The translations under genes were made by a program, and so were the position numbers. A model generated the notes under the pieces. It saw only the letters and a list, made by a program, of their open reading frames with translations, searched no databases and was not told the origin of the DNA. 64,000 nt of DNA from Mycolicibacterium rhodesiae (lineage in GTDB: Bacteria; Actinomycetota; Actinomycetes; Mycobacteriales; Mycobacteriaceae): assembly GCF_002086695.1 (NCBI RefSeq), contig NZ_MVIH01000003.1, positions 124,001 through 188,000 of the forward strand. The letters run 5' to 3'. Shown here one piece after another: positions 17,788-26,593 of the stretch. Each line of letters starts with the position of its first letter. Position 1 is the first letter of the stretch.

Positions 17788-19626
17788 GTGTGCGGCATAG
17801 CCGGAATTCGCCGGTTTGACGGGGAGTCCGTCGACCGGGAGACGCTGGAGCGCATGGCGGCGACCATTCGTCATCGGGGCCCGGATGCGATGGGTTTCTG
17901 GCTGGACGGTCCCATCGGGTTGGCGCACACCCGGCTGTCCATCATCGACCTGCAAGGCTCCCAACAGCCGATGGCCGATGCCGGCGGACAGCGTCACCTC
18001 GTGTTCAACGGCGAAATTTTGAACTACCAAGAGTTGCGCGCCGAGTTGTCCTATCCATTTCAGACGCACGGCGACACCGAGACACTGCTCGCTGTCTATG
18101 ACAAGTACGGGCCTGCGGGAGTCAATCGCCTACGAGGCCAGTTCGCCTATGCGATCTATGACGCCGGTACCGGTGAAACCCATCTGTTCCGCGATCGCCT
18201 GGGGGTTTTGCCGCTCTACTACTACGCGGATAACCATCTGTTCGCCTTTGGTTCCGAGATCAAGGCACTGCTGCCGGTCATCAAGGGACCTGCGGTAGAT
18301 GACGACAGCCTCAACGACTACCTGGCGCACCGGTCGGTACCTGCGCCCCACACCCTCGTCAGAGGTGTGCGCAAGTTGCCGGCCGGCCATCACCTCGTTG
18401 TCGCCCTCGACGGCAGCATCCGGGTGTCGGCCTATTGGGAATTGGCCGCTCGAGCCTCGGGCCGGAAGGTGGCCGCCGAGGAGGCTGTTGATCTCGTCGA
18501 CCAGGCGCTGCGAACGTCGGTCCGCGACAATCTCGTCGCCGACGTACCGGTGGGCATCTACCTCTCGGGCGGGGTCGACAGCAGCCTGTTGACCGCCATG
18601 ACCCGTCGTGAACACCCAGGGGAGCTGCTGCACACGTTCGGGGCGAGTTTCGGCGATGAACGCTACGACGAGACAGTGTGGGCCCGAAAAGTGGCCGAGC
18701 TCAACGGAACAACCCACCACAACGTCGTGGTGACCGCCGACGACTTCATGAACAATTGGTCGAAGCTCAGTTGGCAGCGGGACGGGCCGCTTTCCGAACC
18801 CGCGGACGTTGCGGTGTACCGGCTGGCGCAACTCGCACGCGAACAGGTCAAAGTCGTCCTGAGCGGGGAGGGCAGCGACGAGCTGTTCGCCGGCTATCCC
18901 AAGTACAAGTTCGCCGGCGCGACCCGCTGGCTCGGCGCCGTTCCCTCACTCGGGCTCCTCGGCCGCCTGGAGAACGCACTGCCGGCGAGCAAGGCTCGAC
19001 TCCGGATTGCGATGCGCGCCATGGACGAGAGCACCTACGACGAGCGGCTGCGCGGCTGGTTTGCCCCATTCACGGTGGCCGAACGCAGCCGAATGACCGG
19101 TCGCCCGGCACTGCGCGGCGCACCCGCCGCGTACAGCAGGGGGCGTGGCGACGCCCTGCGCCGGATGCTCTACGCGGACACCCTGGTCTGGCTCGCCGAG
19201 AATCTGCTAGAGCGGGGTGACCGGATGTCGATGGCCGCGTCGCTCGAAACGCGCCCACCCTTCCTCGACCATCGCTTGGTAGACCTCGCGTTCGACCTAC
19301 CGAGCAACGTCAAAATCCGTGACCGCAAGACGAAGTGGGTCGTCAAGCAAGTCGCGCACCGCTACCTGCCGGCCGAGATCGTCGATCGCCGCAAGGTCGG
19401 TTTCAAAGTCCCGTTGGATCGTTGGTTTCGGCATGGGTTGCGGGACATGGCATTCGACCTGCTGACCGGACCGTCGTCTTATGTGGGAAACAACTTCGAC
19501 AAGGGGATGGTTGCCGCACTGTTGAGTGGTCATGCCGAAGGTGTCCGCGACGAGGAGTCGCGCATCTGGACGTTGCTGTCCCTGGAGGTGTGGCACCGCG
19601 AGTTCGCCGCGAGGACGAGCTGCTAA
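17788..19626 (+). CDS. asnB: Asparagine synthase (glutamine-hydrolysing)-type amidotransferase
   Basis: Two-domain class II amidotransferase of 612 residues. The GTG start at 17788 puts the catalytic Cys at position 2 (V-CGIAGIRRF), as required after Met removal; HRGPDAMGF, HTRLSIIDL and FNGEILNYQEL complete the glutaminase domain. The C-terminal synthetase domain has the PP-loop LSGGVDSSLL near residue 260, GEGSDELFAGY and DRMSMAASLETRPPFLDH. In a polysaccharide locus such proteins can amidate uronic acid carboxyls (as with WbpS of Pseudomonas O-antigen) rather than make asparagine. Here the AlgD-like dehydrogenase at 23193 would supply the uronate; this role is inference. Confidence 0.9.
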   Translation: MCGIAGIRRFDGESVDRETLERMAATIRHRGPDAMGFWLDGPIGLAHTRLSIIDLQGSQQPMADAGGQRHLVFNGEILNYQELRAELSYPFQTHGDTETLLAVYDKYGPAGVNRLRGQFAYAIYDAGTGETHLFRDRLGVLPLYYYADNHLFAFGSEIKALLPVIKGPAVDDDSLNDYLAHRSVPAPHTLVRGVRKLPAGHHLVVALDGSIRVSAYWELAARASGRKVAAEEAVDLVDQALRTSVRDNLVADVPVGIYLSGGVDSSLLTAMTRREHPGELLHTFGASFGDERYDETVWARKVAELNGTTHHNVVVTADDFMNNWSKLSWQRDGPLSEPADVAVYRLAQLAREQVKVVLSGEGSDELFAGYPKYKFAGATRWLGAVPSLGLLGRLENALPASKARLRIAMRAMDESTYDERLRGWFAPFTVAERSRMTGRPALRGAPAAYSRGRGDALRRMLYADTLVWLAENLLERGDRMSMAASLETRPPFLDHRLVDLAFDLPSNVKIRDRKTKWVVKQVAHRYLPAEIVDRRKVGFKVPLDRWFRHGLRDMAFDLLTGPSSYVGNNFDKGMVAALLSGHAEGVRDEESRIWTLLSLEVWHREFAARTSC

Positions 19627-20525
19627 CCGGTTCGCGTATATCCTTCGACCTGATAGTTGAAAAGCCCCGCAAACTGCCCGTACGCATAGAAAAGACTGAA
19701 GTACGGTCGGGCCTGGATTCCGCGGCGCCTGGCGAATTCCACCGGCAGAAACACGATGCCGTAGATCGCGCTCCTGACGGCTCTGCCCAGAGCAGCCAAC
19801 AGCGAGTCGTGGTGCTTGCGCAGTACGCGGGTCTCGTTGGCGCCCTCGCGAATCGCGCGGCGGCGCACCCACTGCAGCGTCTGCCGGTCGGGTGGCACTT
19901 CTTCGTGCACCACTGCCTCCGCGCAGAAGAGCATCACCGCACCCGACAAACTGATCCCATAGAAGAAGTCGGTGTCTTCCCCGCCCGTCTTCGAGAACGA
20001 CGGGTCGAAGCGCGGCGAGCCTGCGCGAACCCACATATCCCGTACCAGCAGAGTGTTGTGTGTCGGCGCGTGGCGGAGGCGATCACCGGTGGCGTGTGCT
20101 CGTCCGGTGAAGAAGCCACCACGAACCACCCATTCCGGTGCCGGCTGGAGGAAGGCGCTGACGACCGGCCCCACCACCACATCTGCTTGCGATTGCGTGG
20201 CGAACGTCGTCAGGGCGGCCAGCCACTCCGGCTGAACCCACTCATCGTCGTCGACGAAGATGACTGCGCGGTACTGATCGCCGAAGTGATCGAGCGCGCG
20301 GTTTCGGGCGGCTGAGATACCCGGCTCGGGCTCGACGACATACGTCGCCCCAATCGGATGTGTGGCTGCCACCGAACGGCCTGATTCCTCGGCGTCATTG
20401 TCCACGACGACGATATCCACGTTCAGGTTCGTCGACGCGATGGCCACTTCCAGACTGTCGAGTAATCGCTGAAGGCCGGCTGGGCGGCGGTATGTAGCGA
20501 TCGCGATCAGGTAGTTGTCGGCCAC
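19623..20525 (-). CDS. Glycosyltransferase family 2
   Basis: GT-A fold glycosyltransferase of 300 residues, cytoplasmic face. It shows LIAIATYRRPAGLQRLLDSL at the N-terminus, the nucleotide-sugar segment VVVDNDAEE, the metal-binding DxD in VIFVDDDEWVQPEWL, and GGEDTDFFYGISLSG, the acceptor-side ED motif. The C-terminus contains hydrophobic IYGIVFLPVEFARRRGI, possibly membrane-associating. The start chosen is the GTG at 20525 because the conserved fold begins immediately after; its ribosome site is weak. Convergent with asnB: the stops interlock in CTAA at 19623-19626. It probably adds one residue to the lipid-linked repeat unit. Confidence 0.85.
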   Translation of the reverse strand: MADNYLIAIATYRRPAGLQRLLDSLEVAIASTNLNVDIVVVDNDAEESGRSVAATHPIGATYVVEPEPGISAARNRALDHFGDQYRAVIFVDDDEWVQPEWLAALTTFATQSQADVVVGPVVSAFLQPAPEWVVRGGFFTGRAHATGDRLRHAPTHNTLLVRDMWVRAGSPRFDPSFSKTGGEDTDFFYGISLSGAVMLFCAEAVVHEEVPPDRQTLQWVRRRAIREGANETRVLRKHHDSLLAALGRAVRSAIYGIVFLPVEFARRRGIQARPYFSLFYAYGQFAGLFNYQVEGYTRTG

Positions 20526-20652
20526 AGAACGATTGTTCCATCGCCGGTCAGGGCCAGAACCGCATTCTCGATCAGCCGGCCGGTAACATGCACGACGAAC
20601 CCGTGTGCCGTCATCTCGGCAACTTTGCCCGGGCAGCACGAGCGGAGGGCGG

Positions 20653-21942
20653 ATGCAAGGAAGAGGCCGGCTGTTCATCACGTGTGATGCCGCGGCCGTT
20701 CTCCTCATCGTCTTCCTGTGGCTCCGAACAATCGGCTCCTTCACAGCGCTGTCGTTGACCGCAGAGAAGGTGTTCGTGCCCGTCGGCGCGGATCCGATCT
20801 GGCCACCCGCCGCCAACATCGTTTCAAAGGTGTTCTACCTGCTGGCGGTAGGTTTGAGCTTCTTCATCATTTTGTTCCGGATGAACGACATCACCCGTCC
20901 AGGTCTGTGGCGCATCGCTGTCTTGTTGGCGCCCTGGCTCTACATCATGACCCGGGGCCTGTACGCCGGCGGCGAGCTCAACGCCGAAACCGTTCTCTAC
21001 GTGGTGGTGATATTGGCGTTGGCCGCCCTGCGCCCTCGCCCGCGCGTGCTTGCCGCATTGGGTGCACTTGTCGTGCTCACGGCGATCATCGCGATTGCGT
21101 TCGGATTCCTGGATCCGGATGCCGGCTTGGCGCACGGTGCAGATGGGACTCTTTACGACCGCCCTGACAAGGCGGTGTTCCCCTCGTTGGGATTGCTGCA
21201 GGGAATGTTCACAGCCGAGAACAGCCTTGGGGTGTACCTCGCAATCGGACTGGCAGCCGTGGCCATGCTGCCGCGTTGGTGGCGGTTCCTCGGGATAGCC
21301 ATCGTCGGATTCGCCATCGCGTGGTCGTCGGCTCGGAATTCGATGTTGGCCACCGGCTTCATGCTGCTGCTTGGGGGCCTGGTCTGGGTTGTGACGCAGC
21401 TCGGATGGCCGCGTGCGGCGTCTTTGGTGGCTCGGTTGGCAGCTGGCGGGTTGATTGTGATCATGTGCGCGCTCCCATTGAGCGGCTGGCTTCTGTCACC
21501 GACGGGATGGGACGGCGACGCGTACACGGGCCGTGGTGTCATCTGGAATGGCTCGCTGACGGAATGGTCGACGAAGGGGATGCTCTTCGGTTTCGGGCGA
21601 AAATGGTATGAGCGGATCGTGGAAAGCGACACGTCCACGTTGATGAACGGAGCCTACTCAGGCCACAACGAGTTGGTTCACCTGCTCGCGACCGGCGGAA
21701 TCGTGTTCGCGTTCTTGGCCGTTGGCGCCCTTCTCGTGCAGGCGTATGTCATCACAACGCCGAGAAGCCGCTATCTGGCGGTCGGTGCCATGTTGGTATC
21801 CGGGATTGCGATCAGTGGCTGGCTCGAGGTGCCGCTGCGCTTCGTCGACGGGTCGATGTACTGGACCGTGACGGTGATTCCCCTTGCGGTGTTGTTCCTG
21901 GCACCACGCGGCGATGGCGGTCATGAAATCCCTGGTCGATGA
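20653..21942 (+). CDS. O-antigen ligase/polymerase family (Wzy-like) membrane protein
   Basis: Integral membrane protein of 429 residues with about 11 helices. A long extracytoplasmic loop occurs around residues 280-345, as expected for Wzy_C proteins that polymerise or ligate lipid-linked glycans outside the membrane. Motifs include FTAENSLGVYLAIGLAA before the loop, WSSARNSMLATGF, and YSGHNELVHLLATGGI after it, the conserved HN-x(4)-L segment of the family. Start is the ATG at 20653 with an AGCGGAGGGCG ribosome site. It heads a five-gene run whose members mostly overlap (Wzy, GH6, AlgD-like, GT4, DUF6492). Polymerase versus ligase cannot be told. Confidence 0.85.
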   Translation: MQGRGRLFITCDAAAVLLIVFLWLRTIGSFTALSLTAEKVFVPVGADPIWPPAANIVSKVFYLLAVGLSFFIILFRMNDITRPGLWRIAVLLAPWLYIMTRGLYAGGELNAETVLYVVVILALAALRPRPRVLAALGALVVLTAIIAIAFGFLDPDAGLAHGADGTLYDRPDKAVFPSLGLLQGMFTAENSLGVYLAIGLAAVAMLPRWWRFLGIAIVGFAIAWSSARNSMLATGFMLLLGGLVWVVTQLGWPRAASLVARLAAGGLIVIMCALPLSGWLLSPTGWDGDAYTGRGVIWNGSLTEWSTKGMLFGFGRKWYERIVESDTSTLMNGAYSGHNELVHLLATGGIVFAFLAVGALLVQAYVITTPRSRYLAVGAMLVSGIAISGWLEVPLRFVDGSMYWTVTVIPLAVLFLAPRGDGGHEIPGR

Positions 21943-23105
21943 GAGGCAAACGAACTCGTCCAGTTTCGTCGTGGTGGCAGCGGGTCAATCCACGCGAACG
22001 ACGATTGTTCGTCGCGATACCGGCCGCGATGATCGTCACCACTGTGTTGGTGGCGATTGTCGCGCTCGCAAACCCGCCCGAACGGCCGTATACCGACGGT
22101 CCGGGGATCATAGGGGGTAGTACCCCGGTCTACACCACGTTGTACAAGGATCCCGACATGCTGGCGATCGCTGCGGCGCGAGAGGATTCGCGCTTCGACC
22201 CGATTGCCCAAACGCCGCAAGCCAAGTGGTTCAGCGACTGGACCACGTCCGCAACGATCCGCACCGAGATCGGCGACTACCTCGCCGCCGCCGAGGCAGC
22301 GCACGCGGTCCCGACGATCGTGCTGTACCGGATCCCGAACCTGGACTGCGGCGGCGGCGCGCATCCTGAGCAGGTGTACACCGGTGCGCACGATGAGCAG
22401 GAATACAAGGACTGGGTGGACGGCGCTGCCGCAGCGCTCAAGGGGCACGATGACGCGATCGTCATCCTCGAGCCCGATGCGCTTCCGCAACTGGGGCATT
22501 GCGAGCAGGGCGACCGCCTGAACACCTTGCGTTATGCGGTCGATGCGCTCTCAACCACCCGCGCCCGGGTCTACATCGACGCAGGGCACGAAAAGTGGTT
22601 GAGCGCAGCCGAAGTCGCGGACCGGTTGAAGAAGGTGGATGTCGACAGGGTCACCGGATTCAGCCTCAACGTCTCGAACTACAACAAGACGGAAAGCGAA
22701 GTGGAGTACGCACAGAGCGTGCTATTCGAACTCGACAAGCTCGGTGTGAGCGGTATGCACTACGTGATCGACATCAGCCGCAATGGCGCGGGCGGACAGG
22801 ACGATTACTGCAATGCGCCGGGCGCTCGGATCGGGCATGCACCGCAGCTGTATCAGGGCGGTGCGCTCGACGGCCTTCTGTGGGTGAAGAATCCGGGCGA
22901 GACCGACGGCATGTGCCATGGCGGCCCGATACTCGGGTTCTGGCCAACCGGTGCGCTGCGTCTGCTCGAGGGGGATGAGACTCAGGCAACCGGGGCCTGG
23001 ACAGTCGCGGAGTGGATCGCGGTGGTCGCGGTCGCGGTCGACGGCGTCGCGGTGGCAGCGGTGCTCGGCTTCCTGGCCGTCAAGAGGCGTCGCGCCCGTC
23101 TGTAA
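21939..23105 (+). CDS. Membrane-tethered glycoside hydrolase family 6 (beta-1,4-glucanase)
   Basis: GH6 hydrolase of 388 residues, by family a cellulase/cellobiohydrolase. One helix (residues 22-44) leads into an extracytoplasmic catalytic domain; a second helix (about 354-380) ends with positively charged KRRRARL, so both ends are in the cytoplasm. Catalytic features: LYRIPNLDCGGG with relay Asp136, VILEPDALPQ with proton donor Asp180, FSLNVSNYN, YVIDISRNGAGG and LLWVKNPGETDG. Starts in ATGA overlap with the Wzy gene. Streptomyces cslA-glxA loci carry a GH6 gene (cslZ) for trimming a beta-glucan during export. A similar editing role here is inference; loss of carbohydrate-binding modules fits a biosynthetic rather than digestive enzyme. 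Confidence 0.9.
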   Translation: MRGKRTRPVSSWWQRVNPRERRLFVAIPAAMIVTTVLVAIVALANPPERPYTDGPGIIGGSTPVYTTLYKDPDMLAIAAAREDSRFDPIAQTPQAKWFSDWTTSATIRTEIGDYLAAAEAAHAVPTIVLYRIPNLDCGGGAHPEQVYTGAHDEQEYKDWVDGAAAALKGHDDAIVILEPDALPQLGHCEQGDRLNTLRYAVDALSTTRARVYIDAGHEKWLSAAEVADRLKKVDVDRVTGFSLNVSNYNKTESEVEYAQSVLFELDKLGVSGMHYVIDISRNGAGGQDDYCNAPGARIGHAPQLYQGGALDGLLWVKNPGETDGMCHGGPILGFWPTGALRLLEGDETQATGAWTVAEWIAVVAVAVDGVAVAAVLGFLAVKRRRARL

Positions 23106-23118
23106 CGCCGAAAGGATG

Positions 23119-23170
23119 TGAACGCGTTCAGCTCACCTTCCCGCGGCATCACGCGAATTCTTCTACGATC
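23119..23170 (+). promoter_or_regulatory. Palindrome and possible -10 upstream of the AlgD-like gene
   Basis: The 87-bp gap between the GH6 and AlgD-like genes is the only sizeable break in the run from 20653 to 26580. It contains a perfect 12-bp palindrome TGAACGCGTTCA at 23119-23130 and a TACGAT at 23164-23169 that could be a -10 hexamer, without a convincing -35. An internal promoter with an operator is possible; the palindrome is seen, the function is inferred. Confidence 0.35.
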
Positions 23171-23192
23171 GTTTCGTGACAGGCGGGGGCAT

Positions 23193-24503
23193 ATGAAGAT
23201 CGCTGTTTTCGGGTTGGGTTATGTCGGCGCGGTTTCGGCGGCGTGCCTCGCGTCAGAAGGACACCAGGTAATAGGTGTCGATCCGAATCGAACAAAGGTC
23301 GACCTGATCAACGCCGGCAAGACGCCGATTATCGAGGCTGATGTCGGCGAGATGATCGATGCCGAGGTCAACCGCGGCCGGCTCCGCGCGACAACCGAAA
23401 CCGGTGAAGCGGTCGTTTCCAGTGACATCTCGCTGATCTGCGTGGGTACGCCAAGTCAGCTGAACGGCAACCTTGACCTGAGCTATGTCCGTCGGGTGTG
23501 CGAACAAATCGGTGAGGTGCTGCGGGGCCAGGACAGCTACCACGTTGTGGCCGCGCGGTCCACGATGCTGCCGGGCAGCATGCGCGGTGTCGTGATTCCT
23601 ACGTTGGAGGCTGCGTCGGGCAAAACGGCCGGCGTCGATTTCGGGGTGTGCAACAACCCGGAGTTTCTCCGCGAGGGCACCGCCGTGTGGGACTACCACC
23701 ACCCGCCGAAAACGGTCATCGGCGAGACGGATGCCAAAGCGGGCGAGCTGCTTGCCAGTCTCTACGAAAGACTCGATTCGCCGATGATCCGAACCGGGGT
23801 CGAGGTGGCGGAAATGGTGAAGTATGCCGACAACAACTGGCACGCCATCAAAGTGGCTTTCGCCAATGAGATCGGTGCGATTTCCAAAGCAATCGGAATC
23901 GATGGCCGACAGGTGATGGAGATCTTCTGTCAGGACACGAAGCTCAACCTGTCGCCGTACTACCTCAAGCCCGGCTTCGCCTTCGGCGGGTCGTGCCTAC
24001 CGAAGGATGTGCGAGCGCTGACCTACAAGGCCCGTGAACTGGATCTTGATGTACCGCTGTTGAATTCGGTTCTGCCGTCGAACCGCCGCCAGGTCGAACG
24101 GGCGATCGCGATGATCACGGCCAAGGGCAAGCGAAAGGTCGGTGTGCTCGGGTTCGCTTTCAAGGCCGGTACCGACGATCTGCGCGAATCGCCGGTCGTC
24201 GATGTGATCGAGCATCTGATCGGCAAGGGATACGACCTTCGACTGTACGACGACAACGTCAACATGGCGGCGCTGACCGGGGCGAACCGTGACTACATCC
24301 TCAACCACATCCCACACATCGCCCGCCTGATGGTGGACACCGTCGACGAGGTCATCGACTTCGCCGAAACGATCGTGGTGGGCAATGGTGCCACCGAGTT
24401 CCGCTCGGCCATCGAGCGCCTGGGGGACGATCAGATAGTGATCGATCTGGTACGCGTCGCCGACCGTGCGAGCGACGGCAGCTACGACGGAATCTGCTGG
24501 TGA
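23193..24503 (+). CDS. GDP-mannose 6-dehydrogenase (AlgD-like) / nucleotide-sugar dehydrogenase
   Basis: NAD-dependent four-electron dehydrogenase that would turn GDP-mannose into GDP-mannuronate. It has 436 residues, the same length as Pseudomonas AlgD as I recall it, and aligns by eye over the whole length: IAVFGLGYVGAVSAACLASEG, FGVCNNPEFLREGTA, KYADNNWHAIKVAFANEIG, and GFAFGGSCLPKDVRALTY with the catalytic Cys at 268, the position known for AlgD. It ends in DGICW like AlgD. UDP-glucose dehydrogenase is less likely because of the KLNLSPYYLKPGFAFGG and C-terminal matches. Start is the ATG at 23193 after GGCGGGGGC. The GT4 gene overlaps its stop. Confidence 0.85.
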   Translation: MKIAVFGLGYVGAVSAACLASEGHQVIGVDPNRTKVDLINAGKTPIIEADVGEMIDAEVNRGRLRATTETGEAVVSSDISLICVGTPSQLNGNLDLSYVRRVCEQIGEVLRGQDSYHVVAARSTMLPGSMRGVVIPTLEAASGKTAGVDFGVCNNPEFLREGTAVWDYHHPPKTVIGETDAKAGELLASLYERLDSPMIRTGVEVAEMVKYADNNWHAIKVAFANEIGAISKAIGIDGRQVMEIFCQDTKLNLSPYYLKPGFAFGGSCLPKDVRALTYKARELDLDVPLLNSVLPSNRRQVERAIAMITAKGKRKVGVLGFAFKAGTDDLRESPVVDVIEHLIGKGYDLRLYDDNVNMAALTGANRDYILNHIPHIARLMVDTVDEVIDFAETIVVGNGATEFRSAIERLGDDQIVIDLVRVADRASDGSYDGICW

Positions 24504-25714
24504 GGGCCCCGGTGCCGAACAAATCGGGTGGTCCCAAGCGGGTCCTGATCCTGGTCGAGAATCTGCCGGTACCTTTCGACAGGCGCGTCTGGCAGGAAGC
24601 GACCACACTGCGGGCGCACGGCTGGCAGGTCAGCGTGATCTGCATTACCGGCGACGGGTACGAAAAGACTCGGGAAGTCGTGGACGGAATCTATATCTAC
24701 CGTTATCCGTTGCCCACGCAGGGAAGTGGCGCCCTCGGCTATCTGGCTGAGTACTCGGCTGCGCTGTGGCACACGTTCCGCTTGACATTCCGGGTGCGCA
24801 AAGAGCGCGGCTTCGATGTCATCCATGCGTGCAACCCGCCCGATCTATTGTTCGTCGTGGCGGTCTTCTTCAAGATTTTCGGCAAGACCCGATTCCTGTT
24901 CGACCACCACGACATCAACCCCGAACTCTACGAAGCGAAGTTCGGGCGTCGCGATTTCTTCTGGCGACTGATGGTCTGGTTGGAACGCTGGACATTTCGG
25001 ACGGCGGACGTCTCGATCGCGACCAACGAGTCCTATCGCCGCATTGCGATCGAGCGAGGCGGCATGGATCCGGAACGGGTCTTCGTGGTGCGCAGCGGAC
25101 CTATGCTCGAACGGCTCAAGATTCTGCCGCCGAAGCCTGAGTTGAGGTGTGGCAAGAAATACCTCGTTGGCTATGTGGGCGTCATGGGCAAGCAGGAAGG
25201 CATCGATCTTCTGTTGCTCGCGGCGAAGCACATCGTTCACGACATGGACCGTCACGATGTGCACTTCGGCTTGGTCGGTGGCGGCACGTCACTGGCCGAG
25301 ATGCGCCAGATGGCGGTCGATCTCGGCATCTCCGACTATGTCACCTTCACCGGCCGCGTTCCGGACGAAGAGCTTCTCGAAATGCTCAATACCGCCGACA
25401 TCTGTGTCAATCCCGATGTCGCCAACGAGATGAACGACAAGTCGACGATGAACAAGATCATGGAATACATGGCTCTCGGCAAGCCGATCGTGCAGTTCGA
25501 CCTCACCGAAGGGCGGTACTCGGCGGGGGAGGCATCCCTGTACGCGGCGAAGAACGATCCTCTCGACCTGGCGCAGAAGATCGTCGAATTGCTCGACGAC
25601 CCGCAGAAGCGCGCTGCCATGAGCGAATTCGGTATGCGCCGCGTCCGGGACGAGTTGGCATGGGACTACGAAGTTCCCAACCTGATCCGCGCCTACGACA
25701 AGGTGATGTCATGA
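24500..25714 (+). CDS. Glycosyltransferase family 4
   Basis: GT-B fold glycosyltransferase of 404 residues. The N-terminal domain has LVENLPVPFDRRVWQEATTL and DVIHACNPPDLLF. The C-terminal domain has YLVGYVGVMGKQEGIDLLL, FGLVGGGTSLAEM, VTFTGRVPDEELLEMLNTAD and NDKSTMNKIMEYMALGKPIV, the E-x7-E-like nucleotide-sugar binding motif region of GT4 enzymes. A retaining transferase, probably adding an early sugar to the lipid-linked intermediate. It starts with GTG in a 4-bp overlap with the AlgD-like stop, so the two are translationally coupled; a GDP-sugar donor is plausible but not shown. Confidence 0.88.
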   Translation: MRAPVPNKSGGPKRVLILVENLPVPFDRRVWQEATTLRAHGWQVSVICITGDGYEKTREVVDGIYIYRYPLPTQGSGALGYLAEYSAALWHTFRLTFRVRKERGFDVIHACNPPDLLFVVAVFFKIFGKTRFLFDHHDINPELYEAKFGRRDFFWRLMVWLERWTFRTADVSIATNESYRRIAIERGGMDPERVFVVRSGPMLERLKILPPKPELRCGKKYLVGYVGVMGKQEGIDLLLLAAKHIVHDMDRHDVHFGLVGGGTSLAEMRQMAVDLGISDYVTFTGRVPDEELLEMLNTADICVNPDVANEMNDKSTMNKIMEYMALGKPIVQFDLTEGRYSAGEASLYAAKNDPLDLAQKIVELLDDPQKRAAMSEFGMRRVRDELAWDYEVPNLIRAYDKVMS

Positions 25715-26580
25715 CCACCCCGGCCGAAAGTCCCCTCTCCTACGCGCTGGTGACACCGAGCTTCCGCCTGGATGTGGACCGCTGTGCGTTGCTGGTCGAG
25801 AGCGTCGAGCGTTGGGCCGCACCGTATTTGCAGCACTATCTGGTCATCGACCGGCGTGACGTGCCGATGTTCAAATCCTTCGAGTCGTCCCGGACGCGAA
25901 TCCTCGTCGTCGAGGACATCATTCCGAGCTGGCTGGTACGGATCCCTGGTATCCGCCGATTCTGGTTCAGCTTCCGCACCCGGCCGGTCAAGAACTGGAT
26001 TCTGCAGCAGATCGTCAAGCTGTCGATTCCGAACGTGGTCAACGACGACATTCTGCTCTATACCGACTCCGATGTTTTTTACGTCGCCCCCTACGATCCC
26101 CGGGCCTACGAGCGAGATGGCAAGGTGCCGTTGTTCATCGAGACCGGGCAGCGCGGGCTGATTGCCAACAACGATCAGTGGCATGCCGTCGCCGCCGGCC
26201 TGCTCGGGATCCCCGCGGAGAAGGAATACGACACCAACTTCATCGGCAATGCGATCTGCTGGCGGCGCGAGAATGTGCTGAAGATGCAACGGCGGATGGA
26301 AAGTGTTGCCCACAAGCAGTGGGAACGGGCCATCGCGCCGCTCAGCGGGTTCTCCGAGTACATCCTTTACGGCATGTACGTCACCCAGGTGCTGGGCGAT
26401 GAGTCAGGGCACTGGGACGACGGCACGGTGCGGACTCTGAATCATTGGGCTCCTGTGCCGATGACCGTGCCCGAACTGCAGGAGTTCAAGGCGAAGCTGA
26501 CGCCGGAGTATGAGTCGGTGATGATATCGGCGAAATCGAGAACTCCGGTCGCCGATATTCGCGAAGTCTTCTTCCAGTGA
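25711..26580 (+). CDS. DUF6492 family protein (putative GT-A fold glycosyltransferase)
   Basis: Protein of 289 residues with a GT-A-like plan: YALVTPSFRLDVDRCALLVES at the N-terminus, a DxD-type metal motif in ILLYTDSDVFYV about residues 111-122, then FIETGQRGLIANNDQWH and YDTNFIGNAICWRRENV. The combination matches DUF6492 as I know it, a family found in polysaccharide clusters and presumed to be glycosyltransferases, without a proven donor. The ATG overlaps the GT4 stop (ATGA). Longer in-frame sequence upstream is a shadow of the GT4 gene. Confidence 0.75.
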   Translation: MTTPAESPLSYALVTPSFRLDVDRCALLVESVERWAAPYLQHYLVIDRRDVPMFKSFESSRTRILVVEDIIPSWLVRIPGIRRFWFSFRTRPVKNWILQQIVKLSIPNVVNDDILLYTDSDVFYVAPYDPRAYERDGKVPLFIETGQRGLIANNDQWHAVAAGLLGIPAEKEYDTNFIGNAICWRRENVLKMQRRMESVAHKQWERAIAPLSGFSEYILYGMYVTQVLGDESGHWDDGTVRTLNHWAPVPMTVPELQEFKAKLTPEYESVMISAKSRTPVADIREVFFQ

Positions 26581-26593
26581 GCGCGACGCTGGT

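Noticed and set aside
25147..26580. 477-codon frame as a single long protein
   Set aside because: The first 188 codons are a shadow of the GT4 gene; the DUF6492 protein starts at the ATG at 25711, which overlaps the GT4 stop.
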